DNA of 64,000 nt from Mobilicoccus massiliensis (GCF_000826525.2 NZ_LN651330.1:186001-250000), one strand, 5' to 3'. Shown: positions 25,558 to 34,212, counted from the stretch's first letter. Numbers and translations: made by a program. Notes: a model not told the origin generated them from the letters alone.

Positions 25558-26763
25558 ATGCCCACCACGCCAGAGCTCGACGCGGCCCTCGTCGCCGCGG
25601 CCCAGGCGCTGCCTGCTCACTTCGCGAACGCCGACGACCTCACGGTCGAAGGCCTCGACGCCATCCAGGCGACGACCATGTCGCTGCCCGGGGGTGCGTT
25701 CGCGGTCGAATCGGTCGTGCAGGGCAACGACGACATCGGCACGGTCGTGCTCATCATCACCGGCCTCGTCGACCACAAGAACGGCGAGGTCTTCGACCGC
25801 ACCGAGGCGCGCACCCTGTGGAGCGCGGCCCTCGAGGAGGGCCTCACGGCCATGCAGGGCGAGGTCGGGGAGTTCAAGACCGGCCAGGCGCACATGACCG
25901 ACCCGTTCGACGTTCTGGAGAACGCCGACGAGGCCACGGTCGCAGGCGTCTTCGCCGACCAGACCCTCGCCGCGCTGCTCATCGCCCAGCCCAAGCAGGC
26001 GACCGGCCAGGGCGCCGCGGCCGAACTCGCCGCCGCGACCGCCGCCGCCGAGGCCGATCAGTCGGGGGAGGACCCGGACGCCGAGGCGGTCGACGAGGAC
26101 GCCGTCGACGAGGCCACCGCCGAGGACTCGGCCGCCACCACCGATGGGGCGAGCGAGACGGAGGAGGCTCCCGAGTTCGAACCCGCCGCGGGTGCGGAGG
26201 GCATGGCCGCCGGTATGCCGGGCGCGGCACCCGGTGGGATGCCCGGCGCGCCAGGGATGCCCGGGGCGCCGGGGATGCCGGGGATGCAGCCCGGTTACGA
26301 CCCCTACCAGGGCTACCCGCCCGGCGCGTACCCGCCGGGATACCCGCCCTACGGTTACGCCCCGCCGCAGGACCCCGAGGCGGCCGCCGCTGCCGCCGCC
26401 GAGGCCGCCGCACGCGCCCAGGCCAACATGAACCTCCCGGGCATGCAGACCCCGATGCTCACCCCGTTCGCACCGGGCGCCGGCCACCCGATGGATCCGC
26501 GCCGCATCGACCTCCTCCGCGAGGTCATCATGGGTGTGAGCGTCGAGCTCGGCCGCACCCGCCTGACGGTGCAGGAGATCCTCGGCCTCACCCCGGGCTC
26601 GGTCGTCGAACTCGACCGGGCCGCCGGTGCGCCGGTCGACGTCCTCGTCAACGGCACCCTCATCGCCCACGGCGAGGTGGTCGTCGTCGACGAGGAGTTC
26701 GCCGTGCGCATCTCCGAGGTCGTCACCCCGCAGCCCGGCAGTGAGGGCCGGGTCACGGCGTGA
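25558..26763 (+). CDS. fliN: Flagellar motor switch protein N, extended with Gly-Met-Pro/Pro-Gly linker
   Basis: A 401-residue protein, far longer than a minimal FliN. Residues 1-150 form a conserved-looking globular domain (TVVLIITGLVDHKNGEVFDR) reminiscent of the CheC-like part of FliY. Residues 155-220 are acidic, then a Gly-Met-Pro-Ala repeat (GMPGAPGMPGAPGMPGM) and a Tyr-Pro-Pro-Gly repeat follow to about residue 265. The last 85 residues are the FliN SpoA domain (LGRTRLTVQEILGLTPG, VDVLVNGTLIAHGEVVVVDE). It completes the switch C-ring. GTG of fliO overlaps its stop. Confidence 0.9.
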   Translation: MPTTPELDAALVAAAQALPAHFANADDLTVEGLDAIQATTMSLPGGAFAVESVVQGNDDIGTVVLIITGLVDHKNGEVFDRTEARTLWSAALEEGLTAMQGEVGEFKTGQAHMTDPFDVLENADEATVAGVFADQTLAALLIAQPKQATGQGAAAELAAATAAAEADQSGEDPDAEAVDEDAVDEATAEDSAATTDGASETEEAPEFEPAAGAEGMAAGMPGAAPGGMPGAPGMPGAPGMPGMQPGYDPYQGYPPGAYPPGYPPYGYAPPQDPEAAAAAAAEAAARAQANMNLPGMQTPMLTPFAPGAGHPMDPRRIDLLREVIMGVSVELGRTRLTVQEILGLTPGSVVELDRAAGAPVDVLVNGTLIAHGEVVVVDEEFAVRISEVVTPQPGSEGRVTA

Positions 26764-27203
26764 CCGACGGTTCGCTCGCCCTCACCCTGCTGCGGGCGGT
26801 GATCTCTCTGGCGCTCGTGCTGGGGCTCCTCATCGCCTGCATGCGCCTGCTCGCCCGCCGCGGTGGCTTCTCCACGAGCGCCCGGGTGGGGGTGGACGTC
26901 GAGACGCTCGGACGACGCCAGCTCTCGCGAGGTGCCTCGGTGCACGTCGTGCGCGTCGGCTCCAAGATCCTCGTGCTCGGCGTCACCGACTCCGAAGTTT
27001 CGAACCTCGGCGAGCTGTCGGGGGACGACGTTCGTGCCGATGAGGAGACGACGGAGGTCGACGGCACCGTCGGGCGGGTCCCCACGGCCGCGCCCACCAC
27101 ACTGCTCGAGGCCCTGCGACGCCAGGGTCAGGTCGGCCGCCTCGTCGCCGACGTCACCGGCCGCGGACGCGGCGGTCGCCATCGCGGAGGGAGTCGGGTA
27201 TGA
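26760..27203 (+). CDS. fliO: Flagellar export apparatus assembly protein O
   Basis: A 147-residue FliO: one N-terminal membrane helix (LTLLRAVISLALVLGLLIACMRLL) followed by the small cytoplasmic domain with the FliO pattern VETLGRRQLSRGASVHVVRVGSKILVLGVT. FliO helps FliP and FliR assemble into the export gate. It starts at GTG 26760, overlapping the fliN stop, and its stop overlaps the fliP start, so the genes are coupled. The C-terminal 30 residues are basic. Confidence 0.9.
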   Translation: MTDGSLALTLLRAVISLALVLGLLIACMRLLARRGGFSTSARVGVDVETLGRRQLSRGASVHVVRVGSKILVLGVTDSEVSNLGELSGDDVRADEETTEVDGTVGRVPTAAPTTLLEALRRQGQVGRLVADVTGRGRGGRHRGGSRV

Positions 27204-28071
27204 GCCGTGCGCGACACCTGCTCACCCTCGTGATGCTCGGTGCGGCGACGCTGTCGGCTCCGCTCCTCACCGCGAGCCCGGCTTCGGCGACGACCACGTC
27301 CCCCGCGGTCGTGGTCGCGGCTCCCGCCGCTCACGCCCCCGCCGCCGCATCCGCCCGGCGGCCCCACCCACTCCGCCCTCCCCGCCCGCGACGCCGGAGT
27401 CGCCGACCGGTGGCATCACCGTCAACGTCGACAGCGGTGGCCGCAGCCAGGTCGTGACGATCATCGTCCTCATGACGGTGCTCTCGATCGCGCCGTCGAT
27501 CCTGCTGCTCATGACGTCGTTCACCAAGATCGCCGTCGTCCTCGCCCTCACCCGGCAGGCCATGGGCACCCCGACCATCCCGCCCAACCAGGTCATCGCC
27601 GGCGTCGCCCTGTTCCTCAGCCTGTTCGTCATGGGCCCGGTGATCGGCCAGGTCAACGAGCAGGCCGTGCAGCCGTACACCAAGGGCTCCATCACGATGA
27701 CCGAGGCGTTCGAGCGCGGCGAGGCACCGTTGCGCACGTTCATGCTCAAGCAGACCGGCAAGGACGAGCTGCAGGCCATGGTGACGATGAGCGGTCAGCA
27801 GCAGCCGGCCGATCCCAAGGACGTCGAGTTCACGACCCTCGTGCCCGCGTTCGTGCTGAGCGAGCTCAAGACGGCGTTCATCATCGGGTTCGTCATCTTC
27901 GTGCCGTTCCTCGTGATCGACCTCGTCGTGGCCTCCGTGCTCATGGCGATGGGAATGATGATGCTCCCGCCGATCATGATCTCGATGCCGTTCAAGATCC
28001 TGCTGTTCATCATGGTGGACGGCTGGAGCCTCATCACGACCGCGCTCGTCTCGGGCTACATGGGGACGTGA
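27200..28071 (+). CDS. fliP: Flagellar export gate protein P with apparent frameshift
   Basis: Two frames make up this gene. ATG 27200, coupled to fliO, begins a signal peptide (RHLLTLVMLGAATLSAPLLT, ASA cleavage site) that is open to 27457. The mature protein continues in another frame from about 27355 (TPESPTGGITVNVDSGG) through the four membrane segments (SIAPSILLLMTSFTKIAVVL, FIVMGPV-type, FIIGFVIFVPFLVIDLVV, MMLPPIMISMPFKILLF) to the stop at 28071. A one-base insertion, or a minus-one shift, in the C-rich stretch 27299-27365 would join them. Without the shift the core could only start at GTG 27456 or later, lacking the export signal. It may be a sequencing error in a C run, a phase switch or programmed shifting. 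Confidence 0.85.
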
Positions 28072-28075
28072 GGCG

Positions 28076-28354
28076 ATGAGCGACAACGACGTGATGCACC
28101 TGGCGGTCCAGGCGATGATGCTCGGCGCCAAACTGGCCGGGCCGATCCTCATCGTCACCCTCGTCATGGGATTCGTCATCTCGCTGCTGCAGGCCGTGAC
28201 GCAGGTGCAGGAGGCGACCCTCACGTTCGTGCCCAAGGTCATCGCGGTCGCCCTGATCCTGCTCTTCATGGGCAACTGGATGATGCACGAGACGGTGACC
28301 TTCACCGAGAACCTGCTCCACGATCTGCCGCGCGTGATCCGAAACGGGCGATGA
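28076..28354 (+). CDS. fliQ: Flagellar export gate protein Q
   Basis: A 92-residue FliQ, normal length, with its two membrane helices (AKLAGPILIVTLVMGFVISLLQA and VIAVALILLFMGNWMM) and the conserved QAVTQVQEATLTFVPK between them. It is part of the FliPQR core through which flagellar proteins are exported. ATG 28076 lies four bases after fliP, with a GAGG site at its end; its stop overlaps the fliR ATG. Confidence 0.95.
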   Translation: MSDNDVMHLAVQAMMLGAKLAGPILIVTLVMGFVISLLQAVTQVQEATLTFVPKVIAVALILLFMGNWMMHETVTFTENLLHDLPRVIRNGR

Positions 28355-29130
28355 TCTCGGTGGCGGTGAACTTCGCCCTCGACGGACTCTTCGCTCTGCT
28401 TTTCGTCACCCTGCGGGTCGTGGCCTTCCTCATCATCGCGCCGCCGTTCAACAGCACGTCGATTCCCATGCGGGTGCGCGCCATGCTCGCGTTCGCGATC
28501 GCCCTTCCGATCTTTCCGCGCTATATCGGCAAGGCACCGGTGGACGGGCTCGGTGACATCATCACCGCCACGGTGTGGCAGGTGCTCGCCGGCCTCGCGA
28601 TCGGCTTCGTCGTGCATCTGCTCTTCTCCGCATTGCAGGCCGCTGGAAGCCTCGTCGACATGTTCAGCATGTTCGCGATGGCGAGCATGCTCGACCCCAT
28701 CTCGAACACGCAGTCGGCGGTGTTCGGGCGCATCTATTCGCTCATCGCCACGACCCTGCTCTTCGCGACCGGCGGGCACCTGCTGTTGTTGCGCGGACTG
28801 CTGCAGACCTTCGACGTCGTGCCCGCGGGGCCCGTCGACCTCGGACGTCTGGCGAAGATCGTCTCCGGCGACCTCGACACGCTGTTCATGTCGGCATTGC
28901 AGATCGGTGCACCGATCCTCGCCGTGCTCTTCCTCACCGACCTCGCACTCGGCCTCGTGAGCCGGGCCGTGCCGAGCCTCAACATCTTTCAGCTCGCGTT
29001 CCCGGTCAAGACGATTCTCGTCGTCTCGCTCGCGGCCCTCGCCGTGGCGATGATGCCGGGCGCCATCGAGACGGTCGTCGGCGGGATCCTGCGCGAGTTC
29101 CCCGCCGTCAGCCGATCGGTCGGGGGGTGA
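28351..29130 (+). CDS. fliR: Flagellar export gate protein R
   Basis: A 259-residue FliR with six hydrophobic segments and family features: RVVAFLIIAPPFNSTSIPMRVR near the start, FSALQAAGSLVDMFSMFAMA in the middle and LNIFQLAFPVKTILVV towards the end. It completes the FliPQR export gate. ATG 28351 overlaps fliQ by four bases, and flhB begins three bases after its stop. Confidence 0.95.
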   Translation: MISVAVNFALDGLFALLFVTLRVVAFLIIAPPFNSTSIPMRVRAMLAFAIALPIFPRYIGKAPVDGLGDIITATVWQVLAGLAIGFVVHLLFSALQAAGSLVDMFSMFAMASMLDPISNTQSAVFGRIYSLIATTLLFATGGHLLLLRGLLQTFDVVPAGPVDLGRLAKIVSGDLDTLFMSALQIGAPILAVLFLTDLALGLVSRAVPSLNIFQLAFPVKTILVVSLAALAVAMMPGAIETVVGGILREFPAVSRSVGG

Positions 29131-29133
29131 GCC

Positions 29134-30318
29134 GTGGCCGAGGACAAGTCGAACAAGACCGAGAAGGCCACACCGCAAAAGGTCAAGCAGGCGCGCGAAG
29201 AGGGCAACGTCCCCAAGACGCAGGACCTCTCGATGTGGCTCACCGTGCTGATCTTCGTGGTCCTCGGGCCCGCCATGCTCACGAAGACCCGTGACAGCTT
29301 CTCCGAGATGATGCACGGCGTCGCGGGGGTCGCGGTGAAGCCCGAACTCGGAACGGCCACCCAGCTCTTTCGCCAGTCGATGATCGGGACCCTCACGCTC
29401 ATCGCGCCCATCGTTCTCGGCTGCATGATCGCCGGCGTCGTCGGGCACGTCGTTCAGGGCGGCGTGAAACCCAGCCCCAAACGATTCAAGCCGAAATGGA
29501 AGAAGCTCAATCCCATCGGCGGGCTCAAGAACATGTTCGGTCTGCACGGGGTGTGGACCCTCGTGAAGACCCTCATCAAGTTCGTCGTGTTCGGGCTCGT
29601 CGCCTACAACATCGTCGCCGGCGCCGTGACGCAGATCGCGGGGTCGGGTTCGTGGTCGGTCGGCGCGGTGCTCCACGTCGTGTTCGACGCCTCGATGAAC
29701 GTCATCCGCACGATCGCCGTCGTGGGACTCGTCATCGCCGCGGCCGACTACGCGATGGAGCGGCACCGCGTGAACAAGTCGCTGAAGATGAGCAAGGACG
29801 AGATCAAGCGCGAGAACAAGCAGCAGGAGGGCGACCCGATGGTCAAGGGCCAGCGTCGCGCCCGCCAGCGGGAGATGGGCCGGCGCCGCATGATGGCCGC
29901 CGTCGGCGAGGCGAGCGTCGTCATGACCAACCCCGCGCACGTCTCGGTCGCGCTGAAGTACGAGCGCGGATCCGGAGCACCTCAGGTCGTCGCCAAGGGA
30001 TCCGGCCACCTCGCGCTGCGCATCCGCCAGGAGGCCGTCGCCCACGACATCCCGATCGTCGAGGACGTGCTCGTGGCCCGAATGCTCTACAAACTCTGCG
30101 ACATCGACGAGTTCATCCCCTTCGAGCTCTACGACGCGATCGCCGAGGTGCTCGCGTTCGTCATGCACCTGTCCAACCGCGGCGCCGCGGCCGGCACCCA
30201 CGAGTCGCCGCTGCGGCATCCCGACTTCGACGGCACCCTGCCCGACGACCTCACCGACGCGGCTCTCGGCATCCGCACCCCCGTCGACGACGAGACCCCG
30301 GCCGACGCCGCTGCCTGA
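29134..30318 (+). CDS. flhB: Flagellar export switch protein B
   Basis: A 394-residue FlhB starting at GTG 29134 (AEDKSNKTEKATPQKVKQAREEG, the usual SEKTEKATPKK-type start). It has four membrane helices and a cytoplasmic domain. The self-cleavage site is NPAH at residues 266-269 instead of the usual NPTH; cleavage occurs between Asn and Pro and switches export from rod/hook to filament proteins. The rest of the region (VSVALKYERG, PIVEDVLVARMLY) is canonical. A Glu/Asp/Ala tail of about 50 residues follows. Confidence 0.95.
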   Translation: MAEDKSNKTEKATPQKVKQAREEGNVPKTQDLSMWLTVLIFVVLGPAMLTKTRDSFSEMMHGVAGVAVKPELGTATQLFRQSMIGTLTLIAPIVLGCMIAGVVGHVVQGGVKPSPKRFKPKWKKLNPIGGLKNMFGLHGVWTLVKTLIKFVVFGLVAYNIVAGAVTQIAGSGSWSVGAVLHVVFDASMNVIRTIAVVGLVIAAADYAMERHRVNKSLKMSKDEIKRENKQQEGDPMVKGQRRARQREMGRRRMMAAVGEASVVMTNPAHVSVALKYERGSGAPQVVAKGSGHLALRIRQEAVAHDIPIVEDVLVARMLYKLCDIDEFIPFELYDAIAEVLAFVMHLSNRGAAAGTHESPLRHPDFDGTLPDDLTDAALGIRTPVDDETPADAAA

Positions 30319-30340
30319 GCGCCGACGCCGTTGCGGCCCG

Positions 30341-30368
30341 CTCAGATCGGCCATTCCCGGGCCGATGG
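30341..30368 (+). promoter_or_regulatory. FliA-type promoter of flhA
   Basis: CTCA at 30341-30344, 16-base spacer, GCCGATGG at 30361-30368, the best match in the window to the first six bases of GCCGATAA. It lies in the 206-base gap between flhB and flhA, where no gene was seen, and predicts a leader of about 150 bases. Confidence 0.55.
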
Positions 30369-30524
30369 GAAGGGGGTCCGTAGGCCGGGTGAGTGGGTGA
30401 TGCCCGAAGGGGGATCGGGCGGCTCACCGCTCGACCTGCCCCGAGCAGCCCCGCCCGGTCACCGGCCCGAACGACGACCACCTGCCGTCATCCGGCATTC
30501 CGACCAGCAGCGAAGAGGTGAGGC

Positions 30525-32576
30525 GTGAAGTCGAGCCGACTGGGCATGATCGGCATCCCGGCCGCGATCATCGGCATCATCGTCATGATGGTCGTGCCAA
30601 TGCCGCCTGCCCTGCTCGACCTGCTGCTGGCGTTCAACATCGGCCTGTCGGTGCTCATCATGCTCGTCAGCCTGCGGGTGACCAAACCGCTCGACTTCTC
30701 GATCTTTCCCGCGCTGCTGCTCATCACGACGCTGTTCCGGCTCTCGCTCAACATCAGCTCCACGCGGCTCGTGCTCAGTCGCGGCTACGCGGGCAAGGTC
30801 ATCGAGGCGTTCGGTGACTTCGTCATCGGCGGCTCGCTCGTCGTCGGCCTCGTCATCTTCATCATCCTCATGGTGATCCAGTTCGTCGTCATCACCAACG
30901 GTGCCGGCCGCGTCGCCGAGGTCGCCGCCCGCTTCACCCTCGACGCCCTGCCCGGCAAGCAGATGGCCGTCGACGCCGACCTCAACTCCGGGCTCATCGA
31001 CGAGAACGAGGCGCGCAAGCGACGCAAGGAGGTCGCCGCCGAGGCCGACTTCTACGGCGCGATGGACGGTGCCTCGAAGTTCGTCAAGGGTGACGCCATC
31101 GCCTCGGTCGTCATCACCGTCGTCAACCTCGTCGGCGGGTTCGCCATCGGCATGCTGCAACAGGGCATGAGCGCGCAGGAGGCGATGCACCGCTACAGCC
31201 AGATGACGATCGGCGACGGCCTCGTCTCACAGATCGCCGCCCTGCTGCTCTCGGTCGCGACCGGCCTCATCGTCACGCGGGCGACCACCGAGCAGGACAT
31301 GGGCTCGGATCTGCTCGGTCAGTTCGGCAAGCAGAAGCAGGCCATGCAGATCGCGGGCGGTGCGCTGCTCACCCTCGGCCTCATCCCGGGGTTGCCCAAG
31401 GTGCCGTTCATCGTCCTCGGCATCGGTGCGCTGTTCCTCGCCACCCGCATGAAGAACGCCGACGACGCCGACGAACCCGAGCTGCCCGAGGTCGAGGACC
31501 TGCCGACGACCCCCCAGAAGGACTCCCCGCTCGCGATCGCGCAGGACATGCGCGTCGAACCCCTCGAGCTCGAACTCGCCTACGACCTCATCGACCTCGT
31601 CGACGCGGCCTCCGGCGGAGACCTCCTCGACCGCGTGCGCGCCCTGCGCCGCAAGCTCGCCCAGGAGATCGGCATCGTCGTCCCCCTCGTGCGCACCCGC
31701 GACAACCTCGACCTGCCGCCGCGGCACTACGCGATCCGCGTGCACGGCGTCGAGGTGGCACGCGGGCAGGCCCCGGCGGGCATGGTGCTCGCCATCGGCG
31801 ACGACCTCGACTCCCTGCCCGGCATGGTCACCCAGGAGCCCGTCTTCGGCCTCGAGGCCAAGTGGGTGCCGGCCGAGCTGCGCGAGCACGTCGCCCTCGC
31901 GAACTCCACCGTCGTCGACCGCAGCTCGGTCGTGACGACGCACATGGCCGAGGTGGTCCGCGTCCACGCCGCCGACCTGCTGGGCCGCGAGGACGTCAAG
32001 ATGCTCGTCGACATGGTCAAGCAGTCCAACCCCGTCGTCATCGAGGAGCTCACCCCGCAGCCGCTCTCGCTCGGCGAGGTGCAGCGCACGCTGCAGGCCC
32101 TGCTCGCCGAGCGCGTCTGCATCCGCGACCTCGTGCGTATCTTCGAGGCCATGTCGATGCGCGCCAAGGTCAGCCCCGATCCGGAGGGCCTCGTCGAGGC
32201 CGCGCGCACCGCACTCGGCCCGGCCATCGCCGCGAGCCACGCCGTCGATGGCCGCCTCTCGGTCATCACGTTCGACCCGATCCTCGAGCAGCGCATGCTC
32301 GAGACCCTGCGCCAGGGCGACTCCGGCTCGTTCCTCGTCATGGACCCGATGCTCGCCGAGCGCATCGCGATGGAGACCGCCCGCGTCGCCCAGGCCGCGG
32401 AGGCCGCCGGCGACCCGCCGGTGCTCGTCTGCGCCCAGCCGCTGCGCCTCGCCGTGCGCCGCCTGCTGGAGACCTCCGCACCACGCACCCCCGTGCTCTC
32501 CTACTCGGAGCTCGGTGGCCAGCTCACCCTCGTCACCTCCGGAGTCGTGAATGTCGCCGAAGTCACGGCCGCCTGA
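30525..32576 (+). CDS. flhA: Flagellar export protein A
   Basis: A 683-residue FlhA, normal length. The N-terminal half has eight membrane helices and the conserved loop for the export motor (TRLVLSRGYAGKVIEAFGDFV, AARFTLDALPGKQMAVDADLNSG-type sequence, RRKEVAAEADFYGAMDGASKFV-type sequence). The C-terminal half is the cytoplasmic ring-forming domain that docks chaperone-substrate complexes (LVKQSNPVVIEELTPQ-type region). GTG 30525 follows AGAGGTGAGG. The next gene overlaps its end by 26 bases. Confidence 0.96.
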   Translation: MKSSRLGMIGIPAAIIGIIVMMVVPMPPALLDLLLAFNIGLSVLIMLVSLRVTKPLDFSIFPALLLITTLFRLSLNISSTRLVLSRGYAGKVIEAFGDFVIGGSLVVGLVIFIILMVIQFVVITNGAGRVAEVAARFTLDALPGKQMAVDADLNSGLIDENEARKRRKEVAAEADFYGAMDGASKFVKGDAIASVVITVVNLVGGFAIGMLQQGMSAQEAMHRYSQMTIGDGLVSQIAALLLSVATGLIVTRATTEQDMGSDLLGQFGKQKQAMQIAGGALLTLGLIPGLPKVPFIVLGIGALFLATRMKNADDADEPELPEVEDLPTTPQKDSPLAIAQDMRVEPLELELAYDLIDLVDAASGGDLLDRVRALRRKLAQEIGIVVPLVRTRDNLDLPPRHYAIRVHGVEVARGQAPAGMVLAIGDDLDSLPGMVTQEPVFGLEAKWVPAELREHVALANSTVVDRSSVVTTHMAEVVRVHAADLLGREDVKMLVDMVKQSNPVVIEELTPQPLSLGEVQRTLQALLAERVCIRDLVRIFEAMSMRAKVSPDPEGLVEAARTALGPAIAASHAVDGRLSVITFDPILEQRMLETLRQGDSGSFLVMDPMLAERIAMETARVAQAAEAAGDPPVLVCAQPLRLAVRRLLETSAPRTPVLSYSELGGQLTLVTSGVVNVAEVTAA

Positions 32577-32946
32577 GCGCGGCAAGGGCGGCAAGAAGGG
32601 CCGCAAGGGCAAGAAGGGCCGGCAGGCCCCGGATGCCTCGGAGGTCCGTTACCAGGAGATCGTCGAGGAGCGTGGCGTGCCCTTCGGGCTCGTCGTCCTC
32701 ATCGCCGTCGTCATGACCCTGCCCTCGCTCACCGGGTTCTTCGACGGGACCATGGAGTTCCGACCCGTGATCGTCCGCCTGCTCGCGGCACTCCTCGTCG
32801 CCTGGCTGCTGTGCCAGCTCGTGTACTCGGTGATCAAGTCCTTCGGCAAGGAGGAGACGACGGTCGTGACCGAGAACGTCGAGGAGCGGCCCGCCGACTA
32901 CGGCTACGGCGACGACCCCTACGGCCAGGACCGCCCGGCATCCTGA
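32551..32946 (+). CDS. Small two-helix membrane protein after flhA
   Basis: A 131-residue protein whose ATG lies within the last codons of flhA. The first 30 residues are extremely basic (repeats of Lys-Gly, KKGRKGKKGR), then two membrane helices (PFGLVVLIAVVMTLPSLTGFF and IVRLLAALLVAWLLCQLVYSVI) and an acidic Tyr-rich tail (YGYGDDPYGQD). I do not recognise a family. Overlap with flhA suggests coexpression with the export apparatus. It is followed by a cluster of inverted intergenic elements. Confidence 0.65.
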   Translation: MSPKSRPPERGKGGKKGRKGKKGRQAPDASEVRYQEIVEERGVPFGLVVLIAVVMTLPSLTGFFDGTMEFRPVIVRLLAALLVAWLLCQLVYSVIKSFGKEETTVVTENVEERPADYGYGDDPYGQDRPAS

Positions 32947-32963
32947 CCCGAGCCGACGAACGC

Positions 32964-33134
32964 GCCGAGACAGCCGGCGTTTCCGGCATGGTGCGCGTTG
33001 CGCGCGATGACAGGGTCGCCGAGACAGCCGGCGTTTCCGGCCTGGGCGAGTGGATACCGTGCGAGAGGCGAGCCCGGGCCCGGAAACGTCGGCTGTCTCG
33101 GCGCCTGGGGGCGGAAACGGCGGCTGTCTCGGCG
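32964..33134. repeat. Cluster of four short inverted elements (family A)
   Basis: Two plus-strand copies of GCCGAGACAGCCGGCGTTTC (32964 and 33018) face two minus-strand copies (33079-33102 and 33111-33134). They fill the gap between the convergent ends of the flhA-linked gene and the GntR gene, and can fold into long hairpins from either direction, so a bidirectional terminator role is likely. The same element recurs as an inverted pair at 61159-61242. Confidence 0.75.
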
Positions 33135-33151
33135 GGTGGGGCGCTTTGCTC

Positions 33152-33802
33152 TCAGTGCTGGAGCAGGGCGCCGCGGGCGCGGCGGAGGTGGGAGCGCAAG
33201 GCGGCGAGGGAATCGTCGAGGTCGCCACGGGCGATCGTCTCGACGAGGGCCACGTGCTCCTTGTAGGCGGCCTCCATGCGCTCGTGCGTGGCTGCCCGCG
33301 ACTGCCGGGAGGCGAGGCGTCGCTGACGGTCGCGCAGGCTCCGCATGAGGTCGACGAGGAAGCCGTTCTGGCAGGCCTCGACCATGACGAGGTGGAACTG
33401 GGTGTCGGCCTCATGGAAGCCGGCGAGGGAGCCGTTGTGAAGCTGGCTCTGCTGTTCGCCGACGAGCTCCCACATCCGGTCGACGAGCGCGCGCGGCGGT
33501 TCGGCGAACTCGGTGAGCACCTTGGTGGCGGCGAACGTCTCGATGAGTTCGCGGGCCTCCATGACCGAGGCGACCTCGTCGTCGGAGAGCGGCACGACGA
33601 CGGCGCCCCGCTTGGGGTACAGCTCGAGCAGGCCCTCGGACTGCAGGCGCAGAAACGCCTCGCGCACGGGGGTGCGGCTGATTCCCAGCGCAGCCGAGAC
33701 CTGACCCTCGGTGATGACCTCGCCGCCCGCGTGATGTCCGTCGAGGATCTTCTCGCGCGTATCGGTATAGGCCCGTTCGGTGGCCGACATAGCCCTGCTC
33801 AT
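33152..33802 (-). CDS. GntR family (FadR-type, FCD domain) transcriptional regulator
   Basis: A 216-residue regulator. Residues 10-75 form the winged helix of the GntR family (TREKILDGHHAGGEVITEGQ, ALGISRTPVREAFLRLQSEGLLEL). Residues 85-210 are the all-helical FCD domain, which binds organic acid ligands, often through metal; visible are FHEADTQFHLVMVEA and AAYKEHVALVETI. ATG 33802 follows GGGAGGGA on the minus strand. No adjacent metabolic gene points to a target, and the ligand cannot be inferred. Confidence 0.88.
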   Translation of the reverse strand: MSRAMSATERAYTDTREKILDGHHAGGEVITEGQVSAALGISRTPVREAFLRLQSEGLLELYPKRGAVVVPLSDDEVASVMEARELIETFAATKVLTEFAEPPRALVDRMWELVGEQQSQLHNGSLAGFHEADTQFHLVMVEACQNGFLVDLMRSLRDRQRRLASRQSRAATHERMEAAYKEHVALVETIARGDLDDSLAALRSHLRRARGALLQH

Positions 33803-34174
33803 CCGTGTCCCTCCCAGTCAGTCCGGACTGCCCGCACACGTCAGATACAGCCGTGCGCTGCGGTCCCCCCAAGACTGACGCCATGAATGACGGTAGGGCA
33901 TGAATCCGCCTCTGGCAACTGCATCGTCGCAGGTGAGAGGGGGTTTGGACCGGACGAGCGTCCGACTTGGAGACCCTCGTCGAGGGTTCGGCGAGTGCTG
34001 TTCGAGGCCGTCGATGACGGGCTCGGGAGTCCTGCAGGCGGGTCGCGGGAGGTGCCCGTCCACGCGCACCGGGCCACCGCGCGCGCCGGCCGTCGACGGG
34101 GGGCGGGGACCGGGGAGCCGGTCGATGCGGCCCTCGCCGGCGACGGTGTGGGACGAATGCGCCTGGAACGCACC
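33803..34174. other. Gap between GntR gene and tRNA terminator
   Basis: These 372 bases hold no supported gene, repeat or RNA. The upstream region of the GntR gene presumably contains its promoter and operator, but I could not pick out a convincing site. Confidence 0.4.
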
Positions 34175-34209
34175 GAAGCCGCAGACCAGAGAATCTGATC
34201 TGCGGCTTC
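34175..34209 (-). terminator. Terminator of the tRNA-Glu/Asp/Phe operon
   Basis: An 11-base-pair stem (GAAGCCGCAGA at 34175-34185 with its complement at 34199-34209) with an inner CAGA/TCTG stem, three bases beyond the CCA end of tRNA-Phe on the minus strand. Confidence 0.75.
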
Positions 34210-34212
34210 ACG

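Noticed and set aside
27331..30354. A long open frame (about 1000 codons) on the minus strand opposite fliP to flhB
   Set aside because: His/Asp/Arg-rich shadow of GC-rich genes on the plus strand; no start signal and no recognisable fold.
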